Shown piece after piece: positions 47,667 through 60,492 of a stretch of 64,000 nt of DNA (its first letter is position 1; the number at the start of each line of letters is the position of its first letter). Location of the stretch: the NCBI GenBank assembly GCA_029204225.1, contig CM055092.1:68750042-68814041 (forward strand), in the 5' to 3' direction. This stretch comes from Diphasiastrum complanatum (taxonomy: Eukaryota > Streptophyta > Lycopodiopsida > Lycopodiales > Lycopodiaceae). A program made the translations under genes and the position numbers. The notes beneath the pieces were generated by a model. The model ran no database searches. It saw nothing but the letters and a program-made list of their open reading frames with translations, and was not told the origin of the DNA.

Positions 47667-50600
47667 TCAAACTGCTGTTCCATTGTCGAAAATCCAGTTT
47701 GAAATACTCTTATTGTAGTCAAAATTATCTCTTCTGACAGCAGTTTTACATCCCAAATCTGCGCCAATCTCTTCACATTCTGCTAATGCAGCTTCCATGA
47801 CAGAAGCTACACAATCATCTTGAAAGCTTAGTACATCCTCAATAGATGCATTGTACTGATCATAATCCTTTTCCCATGTCAGATCAAAAGGATTTGGAAC
47901 TTGGCCCTACCATAAGTTTACAGCAGGCTCATTAGGATTGTCTTTTTGCAAAATGTATACTGAACGTAAGGAAAGAAAGTAACTCTAACAAAAAGAGAAG
48001 TAGGTGCATTCAGCAGCTCAGAAATGAATGAACCTTAGGAATGCCACTAAACAGCCAGCTAGAGAAGAGTGAGAAAAATTAAAAAACAAACAATAAGGCT
48101 CATAAGCACTCTGGAGTCGACGATCAAAAACTTAATGACACTGAACGCACCTGACAACATTTGGCATAGTGCTGATTAGCCTCACTCCATTCAACTGTAC
48201 CAGGAAGAAGTTCACTGCCATACCAACTATTGTGTTCTGATGTAGCTGTCATCAAGTATCTGCATACATGTGGGTGTTAGATTCTTACATTAAAATTCTG
48301 GTTGTTCTGAACAAGGAATGAAAGATAGCAGCATCAACAGGAAACACAATGTAAACCCGTGAAAAATTGAACAACGTGTTCAGGACTGCAGTTCCATCTT
48401 ATCCAGCAATAATTGAAACGTAACTTCCATAAGCATGTTTCTGACTGCCATTTTCTGTACATGAAATTACATCTGATCTGAGCAAATATTTATTTTCCAT
48501 GATTGAAACAAGCTCTTCAGACAACGAGGGCCAGCAGCCTTCAAGAGATCTTGGATACCGAATGGATTATCCCCAAGCAGAAAAGGCATAAATGTATAGA
48601 GTTTCAACAAATTTAGCATTCAATCTTTCACAAATTTCCACATCTACAAGATACAAGTTACCTGGCCTCCCTAATGTTACTTCTCTTTTATAAATCTCAT
48701 AATGAGGTTGGGGTAAGTGCAGATTCACAAATTCAGTATCAAAAATTAGAAATGTTATTAGGTAAAGCATAAAACAAAATATATATGCAATCAAAAAGTA
48801 AAAACTGGTATCAAACTAAAAACCTAAAAAGCAGAGATTTTAGCCAGCAAGCATTACATATGGTCTCATCAATACTCCTATTTTGGTCTCGAGAGAATCT
48901 AGATTCTCTTGGATAGACTCAATGCTGACTAAGAATTAAATGACAAGTTGACAACCAACAATCACAAATTAAGAACAATGCCAAAAGAGAAAAGAAACTT
49001 AAAACTCTCACCATGGACCTTTAGATGCAAACAAGAGTAAACAAGAAATATATAATATACAACAAACTAGAACAAAGCAGGCTCCTTGGCTCCTTGCTTT
49101 TCTCTTTAAGTGTAGTATTGTGCTTCTTTCTGCCAGGTAAGCAAGAGTTGAAAGTCAATGGTTCCTCTCAATATTCTAAATTCTATTATCTAGCATATGA
49201 ACATGACCTTCACCAGTACTACCTGTCGTACATATCATCCTCAGAAGAAATGCCCAGTGATGACACCCAATCAAGTTCACTGTCATCACACATTTGGACT
49301 CCATTTGTGTCCTGAAAAGCTCGTTGTAAAGTATCAGAAGGGGAGCTTTCAGATGCTTCATGTTTACGATGTCCAAAAAGCCAATTTGGGCTCTTCAACT
49401 GTATTTCCCTGTAAGGCCCTCCCCATAAAACATACAAATAAGAGACCCAGATCATTGACAGTTTTGTGCTAATAACCAACGATAAATTATAATGTAAAAA
49501 GGAAAAAGCAATAGAACACCATTATACAACCTATGAGGAGGTTTTCTTAACACCTTCAGAATTGAACATACAAACAATTTGAACAAACTGGAAACCTGTA
49601 ACTAAAGCAGTAAGTTTAAACTCCCAATTTAACAGATGGAAGAGGCGTGGAAGACTTACGCAGCATCAGGTGCTGTCCCACCCATCCCATTCTTTATGTC
49701 TGATTCAGTATGAGTGCGGACATTCTTTAGAGTCCCACAAGTAACTTGGATCAGCTTGTCAAATGATGTCAGCTTTATGCACTGGAAATCATCCTGATAA
49801 GACGGTATTCTTGGAAGCCGTGAATTTTTATTCTCCGTTGACAAACTGGCACTTGAAAAAGAATTTTGTGGTGATAACCTGTGTGCAGTGACAATGTCAG
49901 AACAACCTTCGGGATCTAAACAAACTGATACTGAGAGATTTGTGAGCGACGACTATCTGTTCAACCCTTAAATCGACTGTAAGAGGGCAGGAGGGTTAGT
50001 CCAGCTGGTCACGCTCTGTGACAAAAGTGCAATTAGTTGTCCCTCGTGGATGTGTTGGTTTAAGCCCACGAAGGATGCTGTTAAAGTTTTTGAGATAGCA
50101 AGTTGGATCCCCTCAGTAGTTACGAACTATGCTTTTCATTTTCTATTTTTTTTCACTGATGTACTTATCCTGAGTTGATATTGCACAAGATTAAGTGATA
50201 CTTGGCAAATAGAGGAAAACTACCGACATATGGCTTGTCCTTTCAAAAATATTTTGACGAAGGCATGTACTTGAAGCAATTGAAAATATGCAGAACATAC
50301 GTTTTTCCCATAATTGGTGATTCATCTCTGTAACCTCCTACATGCAGATAATAATCTGAATCAAGCTCCCAAAGAGCTGGCTTGCCCTCTTGTGGTTGGA
50401 AATGTCCTAAAAACCTGCAGAGAAATGCGTAGTATTAACAAAAATTTGCACCAAAAAGAACTGATTACTGTAGTGACTAAAAGTACCATCAGGAAACGAA
50501 AGATATGAAAGTTCAAAGCATCATATCATCCCAAGATTTCAAGAAGTATAACGTACAAATTTATGGCATCCTGCTTTTCACCATCAGTGTATGTATTGCT

Positions 50601-53600
50601 GTAGTAGCGTTTTATAGACTTCAAGAACTCTTGAGACTGTGTTGTGGCCTTCCATTTACCCTGTCTTTCAGGGAAAACCTGCAGCGTAAAGAGATACGCC
50701 ATGCTTTGAACTTTAGGGGAAGTTTCTTCCTGTTATTGAAAATAGAAGATTAAATTTACTAACAAGCAACATATCGAGCCTTCTGCATCTTTTGGATATT
50801 GTGGAATGAAAGAAAAGTAAACCTTTGGATATGGTGTCAAGCACCTACTTCTTATATTTCAATGATGTTAGTAGCTGCACCACCTTCATAAACAAAGTAC
50901 CCTACCGTGTTGTGAGCTGCAGAACCTCCATACTGAAGTGCCAATGCATCCCCCATATTTTGATACATATCCATTAAAGCTGCAGCAATACTGCTATCAG
51001 CATCAAGTTTAGGCATCTGCGTCAATCCCACAGCATGCAACTGTCGACCAAGGGCTGCCAATCCATATGCATACTGAGCAACATTTGTTCGATCAAGACA
51101 ATCAATACAATTTGTTCTCAGCACTCCACTTTGAGATGTGGGTCCTTTCGAATAATCTTTTCTCTGTCCCTTGTCTCTGCTCTGTTCTGTCTCTGATGCA
51201 AGTTCCCTACCACTGCTAGTTGTGCTAGTAGAACTTCCATAATCAAGGCCAGGAGATATTCTGCCAAGGTCTGCTATAAGTAATGGGGGAGAGACTCTTC
51301 CTAAATGACTATCCCTGGAAAATCAACAAGTTATCTGCTCAAACCTTGTTACGCTTACACTTGATTACCATGACAATACCATGAGAGTTTTCGCATAGCA
51401 ATCGAAGCACTGTTACAGTCACACAGGCTATCAAACTGGCAGTTAATACTTCAAGCTAAAAGAAGCTATGAAATTACAGACGTAAGGTATATGACTCTTG
51501 AGAATAGCTTAGCTATTTTGATACACCCCAATTACACATATTTCCAATGTTTTTTGATATATTATTATTGTACTTACATTGAAGACATAGATTGACGTTG
51601 CTGTTGGAGCTTCTGCTTCGCATTGAGAGGTTTCCCACCATAATAGATACCTGTCAAGTCTAAAGCTTCACTTGCCACCGCACCAAGGACAGCAAGAACA
51701 TTTGCAGACTTACTGCCAGCAACTCAAAAATAAGATTCTTGTTGTTCGAGCTCTGAAAAACACCATAACAATCACTTATGAAACATGAACATCGAATGGA
51801 ATTTTGCAAACCTTTTAGCAAACTTGTGAAAGTCCCAGTGAATAAACTTAAGGCGCTTTTCTTCTGGAAGAATTTGGTTCAGGTACCCAACAGCATTAGC
51901 AAACTCACGCCGCAGCATCATCTCGCGAGGTCTTTTCTCCACCGTCTATCAACCCAGAAAATAAGACAGCTTACTAGACAAAAAAGTCAGACAATCTGCA
52001 ACTTACTTGCAAAGAAAAGAAAAAGTTTGATTGATCTCCCATGCATGTATAGTTCCAAGGACCTAACGTATATACTAAGCCCAAGTATTGCAACACTCCT
52101 CTTTCTAACACTCAAGGCAATGCTGCAAAAAAAAGAATGCCAACAAAATTCAGGGCATGAAAACAACCAGAACACGAACCTTGATAAGATTCAGTATTAT
52201 GATTGGATCACCATATCTTTTAGAAAGATCCTCAAAGTGCAACTTAGTTGCCTGATAAATGGGATCGTATCTCTGCACTGTACCGACACAGACCAATGAT
52301 ATTAATTCTCTTAAGCAAAATATACATCACAGCAAGGATTGCAAATGATGAGATGTTGGAACTTGGAACATCAAGCATCAATAAGCAAAAGTTCAGATTC
52401 AAAACTCTGAAATATTAACAAATATCTTCAGCAACTCAATGCTATAGTGACTATGATGGTCAACAATGAGAATGTACTTACGAATGATATCTGGTTTGGG
52501 ACTTAGTCGTGAAGCTTCTTGAGACCAGAATAAAGGAATTGAACCTCTGTTTTGCACAACAGAACTCATCTGGCCTGGTTTAAGTTGATAGTCTTCATCG
52601 AGCACAATCTGCTCTGTCTCTACATCATTGGCAACTCTACCTTTATCATTGACACCTCTTTTAAGATACCTGCAGGCAGCTTCCAGATGAAGTGAATCAG
52701 CAACGCACTAGATATCTTAGATATAAAGCTAAAAACCTGTACAACAACCTCCGTATAACCTAAAAAAGTGAAAGCAACTTTGAAAACTTTCCAAATGTAA
52801 AAGATAAAAAATAATTACCAGAAGGGTATTACTGCACTTTAAGTAAAGCTTAGGACATGGACCATTCTAACATACCTTGTGCCAGCAAAGTGTCGAGACC
52901 TTCTTGATATGAGGGTCAATGAGAAGACGCGACCAAAAATTGATAGTTTTGCCTTAAAAATTAATGACAAAATCAGACAAAGAGAGATCTTAACAAAGTT
53001 ATCATCTAGCTCAGTAGTTTTGGAAAGTGCAGCTACGTAGCAAAGAGTACTACATGGCAAAATCTGAGAAACAGAAGCACATTATATCTATATTACATAG
53101 TGATAAAATCACGAGTTCTGCAAAAACTGATTTGCATGCATAAAAGCTGCGTCAAAAATTCTCAATGAAATATACTTGAATTTGCAATGGATCCGAATAA
53201 GAGTACACACTTACCTGTTCAAAATATCCATGAATTAAAGCTACAGTCCAGCGAGTGTTTCCAAGGCGTTCACGGATTCCACGTGTAAGAAATGCATTCC
53301 ATACAAACATATTGTCATATGGGATATTTTTGCTTTCACCCCCTAGTGCATTCTTTTGCAAACTCTGCATGAGTGGATAAGTATAACTGAAAAAGAAATC
53401 CTTTGTGACATCAACGCTTGAAAGAAGCTTCTTGTACCTGTGCACAACAATTCATTACTAGTCTGGTAATCTAAACAAACTGGTATGAGCAAAAAGTTCT
53501 ATGAACATTGATAGTCAATAAAAGCAACAAAAAAATAAGACAGGCAAGCCAGCAGCGCAAAGGTTAACTGAAAAACCTAAGCTCTGCCTTGGAGTGTGCA

Positions 53601-54333
53601 ACATCTGACTGCACACTAGAATGTGGAACCGTTATGAGCTGATTCTCCTCAATGGCATAAATGGCATGTCCACACAAAATGCCGATTTGTTGACGCTTAG
53701 TCACCAGGATCATATAGTATGACTCCATGAACTTTATAAACCCTGCAAGTTGGCAATGGTGAGAATACACCAAGCACAACTTCGCATAAGCTTCAAATAT
53801 ACTGAATCAGGAAAGGACTCACCCACTATTCCATAGGCCTTCGTAACTAAATTAAGACCTCCAGTGGCACGGTTGCCCTCTGCCACCCGATGAAGCAGGT
53901 TTTTGCACTCTTGTTGTGTGTAGATGACAGGATCTTCACTAACGCTCAGATCTGCAGGCTCTGATCTGTCTATTTTGAGCACTCTCCAATGTGTCTGCCT
54001 CCTGTCCCTTCCGACCAAATAAAAGCGCTACAAAAGACCAAGACAACGAACATCTAAGCCACGCAGAAGTCCAATCTTCAAATAATTTAATCCAAATGTA
54101 TTCCTCTGAGCAACTAATTCCTTTTTTGACACACAACCCCATACAAAAACATTTATGAAATACGGGAAAGCAAACAAGCAAAGAGCTCAACGTGCGAAGA
54201 ATAACTTAGTTACCGCTCTGGTCTCATACAGCGTGAATTTTTCAAGTGAATAATTGTTGGGATCCAAATCAGAATCCGTTCCCACCAAGCGGTTGGGACT
54301 AGCAACCCCACCCTGAATCCTGATTGCCACCAT
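47667..54333 (-). CDS. SAC-domain phosphoinositide phosphatase (plant SAC1/FIG4-like), frame broken in exon 1
   Basis: Sixteen exons on minus: 54333-54215, 54027-53823, 53742-53577, 53437-53215, 52952-52876, 52669-52482, 52277-52180, 51945-51812, 51712-51578, 51314-50906, 50678-50557, 50414-50301, 49878-49660, 49408-49223, 48259-48151 and 47906-47667. Lengths sum to 2744, one short of 915 codons. Family enzymes remove phosphate from phosphoinositides such as PI(3,5)P2 and affect vacuole shape, actin and cell-wall formation. The SAC domain runs from 'YETRA/RFYLVG' to the CX5R site [12 protein letters not shown] (about residues 516-527, Cys 518, Arg 524), followed by '[12 protein letters not shown]' and '[20 protein letters not shown]'. 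The plant C-terminal part has '[12 protein letters not shown]' and '[10 protein letters not shown]'. Exon 1 has GAAAATTC where LEKF needs GAAAAATTC. Every other junction keeps phase. Either a damaged copy or a homopolymer error. Confidence 0.88.
49990..50152 (+). mobile_element. tRNA-derived SINE in a SAC intron
   Basis: Has an A box TAGTCCAGCTGG (49997-50008, fits TRGYNNARNNGG) and a B box GGTTTAAGCCC (50057-50067). The B box differs from GGTTCGANNCC by TA for CG, a change typical of CpG decay. Box spacing is tRNA-like. The tail is T-rich (TTTTCTATTTTTTTT, ends about 50152). It lies in the intron between exons 12 and 13, antisense to the gene. Edges are approximate and no target-site duplication was found. 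Confidence 0.65.
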
Positions 54334-55174
54334 TGGAATATACGGGTGGCAAGGGGTTTCAGAGTTTTTGTGCTTAATTGCTACTGTACTATATCTTCTA
54401 ATAATTCCAGATCACCCTGTTTCATTACCCCTATTACCCTATCAGCTATCTCGTAGCCTCTTATCTATCCACCAATCCCTAACCAAAGTCTTCTTTCTCT
54501 GCAGCTTGTATCGATTTGTGGCTAGATCATCTTCTCTGCAGCGGCTGCCATGGTCTTGATGTTACCTTAATTGCCGATATGGTATACTCAAATTGAGAAA
54601 TACCGGGACTATGAAAAGGTTCAAAACCCTTTCCCACTCTAAGAACAAATCAGATAACCCTTCAGAGGATGCAAAACTTGGCCAAACGATCCTTAATCAT
54701 CAGCCATGTAAGGTTGATTATACTCATCCCCCGCTGCAACTTAACCTGATCAGACCTATCCAAAATCCGTGTTCACAAGATGCCAAGACCATGGAAATGT
54801 CCAAAAGGTTTTTCCAATCTGCCAACAAAAAAACCTTCAGACCACACCCAGCAGCAAAGATTTATCCAGAAACGATCCCTCAATTACCATCCATGTGAGG
54901 CTAATTACGCTCATCCGCCCGCTGCAACTTAACCTGAACAAACCTCGCAAATCAGTAACCAAAAAAGACCGAATTCAGGCAATTAAGACCTCCAACGCCA
55001 TCATATCATCACCATAGATCTCAGAAACTTGCACGGAAACGATTAATTGAAGACATTCTGATGCATTCACTACGGAAAGAGCTGAATTACAAGGAGCATT
55101 GAGGCACGGATAAGCGAGGAGCGAAGGAAAGCTATGGCGGGTAGAATGGAGTGTGCTTCGCTAAAGCTGCGAGT

Positions 55175-55210
55175 CTATTTATGGTGGTCGTATAAAAGAG
55201 AGGCCCAAAG
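55175..55210 (-). promoter_or_regulatory. Putative core promoter of the SAC gene
   Basis: The minus strand has CCATAAATAG (55184 to 55175), a TATA-like box, preceded by CTTTGGGCCT (55210 to 55201). The latter contains TGGGCC, a site II/TCP-type motif common in plant housekeeping promoters; another GGGCC cluster is at about 55330-55345. It would place transcription start near 55145 and leave a leader of about 800 bases before the ATG, probably with a 5'UTR intron. Confidence 0.4.
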
Positions 55211-55654
55211 AAAAACGAAGGTCACTTGCGAGACAAGATTATCGGGTGGACCATCACAAATTTGACCACAAATCATGTTCTAGGTTCTGGGTTACGGCGG
55301 TTTGTGCCTACGGGCAAAAGGCATTTTTTTGAGGGGCATAGGCCTTTGGGCCTTCGGTCATGTAATGTCTAAGTTCAAGTTGTTTTTTTGGAGGGTTATT
55401 ACTTTTTAGCTTTGTTGCGATAGAAAGCTGAGGTAAGTTCCAGTATTAACATGAGTTTTCTTTTTCTAAGAAGTAATCTTTGTTTTTTTACTTTTTAATT
55501 ATTTGATTACAACAAAAGTTTTTTTGTGATTTAGTAATCACTGTTTTGAACTCGTAATTTTTTTGTGTGTACAATGAATGAGTGACTGCCACATATCACA
55601 AGCGTATATGTGGCAAACACTCGTTGGCTATCTACATGAAAGTTCTACTATAAT

Positions 55655-56292
55655 GCTAGTTGCTAAAATGCCAATCTCTTGTTGATTGTCCAGATGAAAG
55701 TTTTGGTGAAATATGTTGTGACGATTAGTAAATTATGAGTTTCTAGGTGGCTCCAAAATATAAAAAAAAAAGGAGCAAAAGGCCTAGACTCCAGGGCATT
55801 TCCATGTGCAAGGACCTTTATTTGCTGCCCAGGTGGATGTTGCTCTTTTTTCTTACTATTGCTCTATCTATCGCTAGTTGATGAAGTGCCAATCTCTTGT
55901 TGATAGTCCAAATGAAAGTTTTGGTGAAATATGTTGTGACGATTAGAAAATTATGAGTATCTAGGTGGCTCCAGAAAAAAAAAAAAAAACGAGAGCAAAA
56001 GGGCTAGACTCCAGGACTTCCATGTGCAAGGACCTTTATTTGTTGTCCAGGAAGATGTTGCTCTTCTTTCTTATAATGCTAGTTGATGAAGTGCCAATCT
56101 CTCGTTGATTGTCCAGATGAAAGTTTTGGTGAAATATGTTGTGACAATTAGAAAATTATGAGCTTCTAGGTGGCTCCACAAAAAAAAAAACGAGAGCAAA
56201 AGGGCTAGACTCCGGGGCTTCCATGTGCAAGGACCTTTATTTGCTGTCCAGGAAGATGTTGCTCTTTTTTTTTACTATTGCTTTGTCTATTG
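55655..56292. repeat. Three tandem copies of a 205-218 bp repeat
   Basis: Copies start GCTAGTTG at 55655, 55873 and 56078; a fourth start (GCTAGTG) at 56292 is cut by a microsatellite. Each unit contains TGCCAATCTCT, GTCCAGATGAAAG-like sequence, GGTGAAATATGTTGTGAC, TCTAGGTGGCTCCA, a poly-A run of varying length, and CATGTGCAAGGACCTTTATTTG. Identity looks near 90%. It lies just upstream of the SAC promoter. Confidence 0.93.
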
Positions 56293-56330
56293 CTAGTGCT
56301 CATGCAAAATACTCTCTTCGGGAGTTTGTC

Positions 56331-56333
<3 letters not shown>

Positions 56334-56410
<77 letters not shown>

Positions 56411-56428
56411 CACACACACACACACACA
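56334..56428. repeat. (CT)n(CA)n microsatellite
   Basis: CT dinucleotides to 56360, then CA dinucleotides to 56428 with one CG interruption near 56403. Directly follows the 210-bp repeat array. Confidence 0.95.
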
Positions 56429-57099
56429 TTGCTATTGTTTTAATCTCTCTATATATATACTCTTCGATTGATGGATTATGTACACTAATAATCTTAACTA
56501 ATCCTTAATTAAGTGGTGATCAACACCTTAATCTATCACTAACAACGTAAGTCACCATCTCTGTTATTTGAACTATTGAAGTGCAATCGTGAAGCTCAAA
56601 CAATATTGCGACCTCGACTCGAACAGGTGTTGAGTGAAATCGAAGTTCGGTTCAAATCCACTCGAATGTATATGTTGGGTCGAGTCGACAATCAACTCAA
56701 TATTGTCGAGTTGAGGGTCAATTTGAACGTTGTCGAGTAGAGTCCAAGTTTCACTTCTCTATTTTTTATTCAAAAATGGTTTGTAGATTATTTTGAATAA
56801 TGGTGTACTTTTGTAGGCTTTCCAACTTTGACAAACTTGTTAGAGGCAGAATAAGGTAGGCCCTTTGAAGATCGAATTGATGGGTTGACATTAAGCAACA
56901 AGACTCTCACTTAAGCTCACTTTAATGATCCGCTAAGATTCAATATATTCAATATTTAAACAATTTCACTTTTGGTTAAAGCCTTGGTGAAAATGCCAAC
57001 AACCATATTTTATGTACAACAGTATACTAAGCTTATTTGTTTGGCAAGTACATTTTCTCTCGCAAAATAAAATTGAATCTCGATATGTTTAGTTTTCAA

Positions 57100-58340
57100 A
57101 TAAAATCTTGGATTGAGTCAGAGAGAAATACAGTTGAGATTGTCACATAAAATAAAAGCTGCTTTGATCTGCAAAATTGATAAATCTTGCAATAGTAATC
57201 TAATCCAAACAACCTCCCTTGTAGCTTGAATTGCTCCAATGTATTTAGCTTTTGTTGATGACAATGAGATTGAATTTTTATTCCTTCTATTCCAGAAAAT
57301 AGGAGCACTTGCCAAATAGAAGTAGTATCTAGAAGTAGACTTTCTAGAATTTGGATTACCTTTCTAATCTACTTCTAGAATTTGGATTACCTTTCTAATC
57401 ATAGTCAGTGTATCCATGAACTATTGTAGCTATAGAAATAAATCCATCATAACGTAGAGCATACTATTCTATACGTACATCCAATGTTGTATTCTTGGGT
57501 TTAGGGTGCTCATTGTGTATGTAAGCTAGATTTGGTCAAAAGTGTAGACCATCGCATACATTAGAGAGCCATCAAGGATACAATGTCAAGTCTAATTCCC
57601 CATATTTATCCTTTGAAAGTTTGAGGCCAAGATCCATTGGGAAATCAATGAGATTGCAATCCACCATTTTATATTTTTGAAGTATATTATACAAGACCTT
57701 TGTTGGCTAAGATAGATCTTTTTATATTGTCTCTCTTATGATTTGAATGCTTAGCAAATAATAAACTTGTCCAAGATCAATCATATCAAATTCTTGAGAA
57801 AGATTGACTTAATTTATAGCAACAAATTTCTATCATTGCTAAATAATAATCTTCATCTACATAGAGTGCTAATATCATTAAACTTGTATTGAAGTGTTGA
57901 ATACAAACATTGCAATTTGTGTTGTTTGGCTTAAAGCCAATTTGAATCAAGTATGTGTTGATCTTGTCATACCAAGCTCTTGGAGCTTGTTTTCAGCCAT
58001 AGAGAGTTTTGTCTAGTTTGAGCACCTTATATTATTGTCCTTTGGTTTCAAAACTTTCAAGTTGTGATATGGATATGTCTTATGAAAATACACCATTTAA
58101 AAATGTTGTTTTTACATCCACTTGATGAATATTCTAATCTCCAAAAGCCACTAAAGCAAGAAGAGCTCTTATTGAGTGCATTTTTACAACTAGACTAAAT
58201 GTCTCATTGTTATCTATGCCATGCACTTGAGTATAGCCTTGGCCACCAATCTTATCTTCCAATTTGAAATTAGAAAGTGTAAAACACACTTCATTTTCAT
58301 TACAGATCTTTAAAATGAGATGGCTGAAGGGACTCGACAT
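57100..58340 (-). pseudogene. Copia RT and RNase H fragment (element E)
   Basis: Read on minus from 58340: 'GYTQVHGID' and 'SIRALLALVAFGD' (RT N-terminal part), 'VDVKTTFLNG'-like, 'KQAPRAWYDKINTYLI' at about 57960-58000, and 'ALYVDEDYY' at about 57840-57870. The usual YVDDxx active site reads YVDED, so it is altered. RNase H ends at about 57315-57118 with 'SISLSSTKAKYIGAIQATREVVWIR'. Many frameshifts. No LTR identified. Confidence 0.8.
57345..57404. repeat. Short tandem duplication of about 29 bp
   Basis: CTAGAATTTGGATTACC and the following CTTTCTAAT occur twice in direct succession, inside the Copia E fragment. Confidence 0.85.
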
Positions 58341-58624
58341 TCATCAAAAAGCTTTAGATTGAAATTCCAATTCAAAAAGTTCTTTATAGTATTCAGCTAT
58401 TCTTTAAAGTGATTTTTCCCTTTCAGAAACCTCATAGTGCAAAATACATGGTGGAAGACATTTTGTATTTTTGGGAATTTTTTGTTAGCGAACTTATCAC
58501 CTAAGTGATAGGTGGGCCTGGTAATAAATTTTGACAGTCAAAATTATTAAATTGGACATCACCATTGTGCTCAGAAGACCTTATTTATCCTATGATTGCA
58601 TTATTAGGTCATTTTGGCATGGCA

Positions 58625-58934
58625 AACATGGGCGAATCCATTTTGAGCAAATCTAGTATGGAAATTCAAGTTGAGAAACATCCTCATAGAGAAAAAAATA
58701 TGGGATATCATTACAGGAAATGAGAGAAGACCTCCCATTAGAATATATATCAAGATATTTGATAGAAGAGCCAAGAGAGCAAGGACTTATACCAACCTCT
58801 CAGTGAAGGACCATATAATCATGCATATCAATGATGTTGTGACACCAAGGCAATCATGGGAAGTGTTAAGGGAGCTATTTGAAACATCAAATCCATCTTG
58901 GGTTATTTTTGAGGTCAAAACTGTTGGAAATTAG
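58625..58934 (+). pseudogene. Copia gag N-terminal fragment
   Basis: 87 codons: 'MRNILIEKKIWDIITGNE', 'FDRRAKRARTYTNLSVKDHI', 'VVTPRQSWEVLRELFE'. This is the opening part of a UBN2-type Copia gag (W...KAW...LI...LD order). It lies head-to-head with element E and ends at a stop before the second half of gag. No LTR or primer site directly upstream was recognised. Confidence 0.75.
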
Positions 58935-59239
58935 TCCACAGTTGTCTCCTTGGTGAATGCCTAATTTCTATTTCAAGATTCTTCCTGCACGTTTATTGAT
59001 TGTTGATGTAGGGTCAGGTGAAACCAACTTTGGTTCTATGTCTGCTCATCTGATACCTGCAGGAATCATAACTTAGACAACCAAATTATTTGAAGAGCAT
59101 CTACAACAGGCTTCCGATTGATCTCCAGCAAAGGATAACCAATCCTATCATATTTCAAGTTCAGATGTTAAGTTCAATAATTTGAAGAACACTGAAGACT
59201 TGGCCATCTTCAAGAACTTCCACAAATCAGCATTTAGAA

Positions 59240-60424
59240 TGACTCTGCAGAAATACATTAAGTGTCGCAACAGTCTGTTAAAATACACTAAATGTCGCAA
59301 CAGTCTGCAGAAATGAACTATGTCGACTTTTTTGACAGTGTCGACTTTTTTGCATTTCCTCAAAATGCGACAATGTCAGCTCTTTCGCACTTTCCCGAAA
59401 AATGCGACACTTGCCTTCAACTTCTTCCTTTCAATTATTTTGAAGAAGTTAAACTGTTTTAAAGACATTGTCGTCTTTTTAAGGACACCGTTGCATTTTT
59501 TAAGGACAGTGTCGGCTTTTTAAGGGCATTGTTGGCTTTTCCACAAAATCTCAAAGAGAGAGAAAAAATCCGACAATCGTCTATTTTCAACGAGGAACGT
59601 TCCAGGCACTTCCCAGAATTTGCGAAGTGAGAGAAAGCCACTTCACGTAATATGCAAAGTGAGAGAATTTGCAGCGTCCTCGTCCGCATCAACATTTCCT
59701 GATTCGTCGACCGTATATACTATGTATAGTTGTCACAAAAGCCAAATACTTCCAAGTACAACGACTTACCTAATTAGGTGACAAACATTTACTATAGTTA
59801 ATACATTACATGGATGAAATCTATAAATGGATCATCCAGGCACACTCTACGTGATGCTCCATCCATGAGACGAATGATTTTGAGCCTTCCAATTACGCAG
59901 TCATTCTGGTTGTAACTGCTATTTTGTTGTGCTTTAGTGTAATATAGTAGCAATATGCTTTTCTATCTGTGTATAACGTAGATGAATGCTTTTTTTTTTA
60001 TTTGAATGCACTTCATTTCTGTTTAATCACGCTTGTTTACTCACTATGATCAGAACACGGATGTTTACGACTCCTTAGCTTCTGATCAGAAGATGGTTGT
60101 CTTTGATGCTTGAGGAACTCACCATCATTTTGTTGCATTGTCAATCCATTTTGAACTAAACTTCTTATCAAATCCATTTCCAATAATACCACACTCAAAC
60201 CATTTCTAATCTCTTCGGTGGACTGTACTCATTTTATTTTTGTGAATATAATTAATTTGTAAGAGCCTGTTGGACAACAAAACGTTTGAGCTGTGACTAC
60301 ACTTAGCATTAACAATCTATTAGACTGTTTCTGTATCTAGCAGCCCATTATAGCGGGAGAGCTGTTCCGCAAATATTCATGCTCTCTTCTCCACTCACGT
60401 TCTCCATACTCCCTTGTCCCATCA
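59240..60424 (+). mobile_element. 5' LTR of Copia element F
   Basis: Ends ...GTCCCATCA just before a primer binding site at 60428. Its left part (about 59320-59545) contains several imperfect repeats of GACA(G/T)TGTCG(A/G/T)CTTTTT with AAGGACA spacers. A related motif occurs (minus) at about 1150-1270 in the antisense Copia LTR and at the window end (63948-63985). The left edge is uncertain. Confidence 0.55.
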
Positions 60425-60427
60425 GAT

Positions 60428-60439
60428 TGGTATCAGAGC
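60428..60439 (+). other. Primer binding site of Copia F
   Basis: TGGTATCAGAGC, three bases after the LTR end, on plus; 53 bases before the gag ATG at 60493. Confidence 0.9.
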
Positions 60440-60492
60440 ATAGCTCATATAAATCGAGAGATTAAGTTTGTTCCATTTGTATTACTGTTAAC

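Noticed and set aside
47907-47909. In-frame TAG near the 3' end of the SAC gene
   Set aside because: The TAG is the acceptor (TATGGTAG) of the last intron. Exon 15 ends in phase 0 after a Gln codon, and starting at 47906 gives 'GQVPNPFD', which lines up with the family's 'CQG' continuation. No stop remains in the spliced frame.
54593-55017. Plus-strand ORFs in the SAC leader
   Set aside because: They lie antisense to the proposed 5'UTR and contain no recognisable domain.
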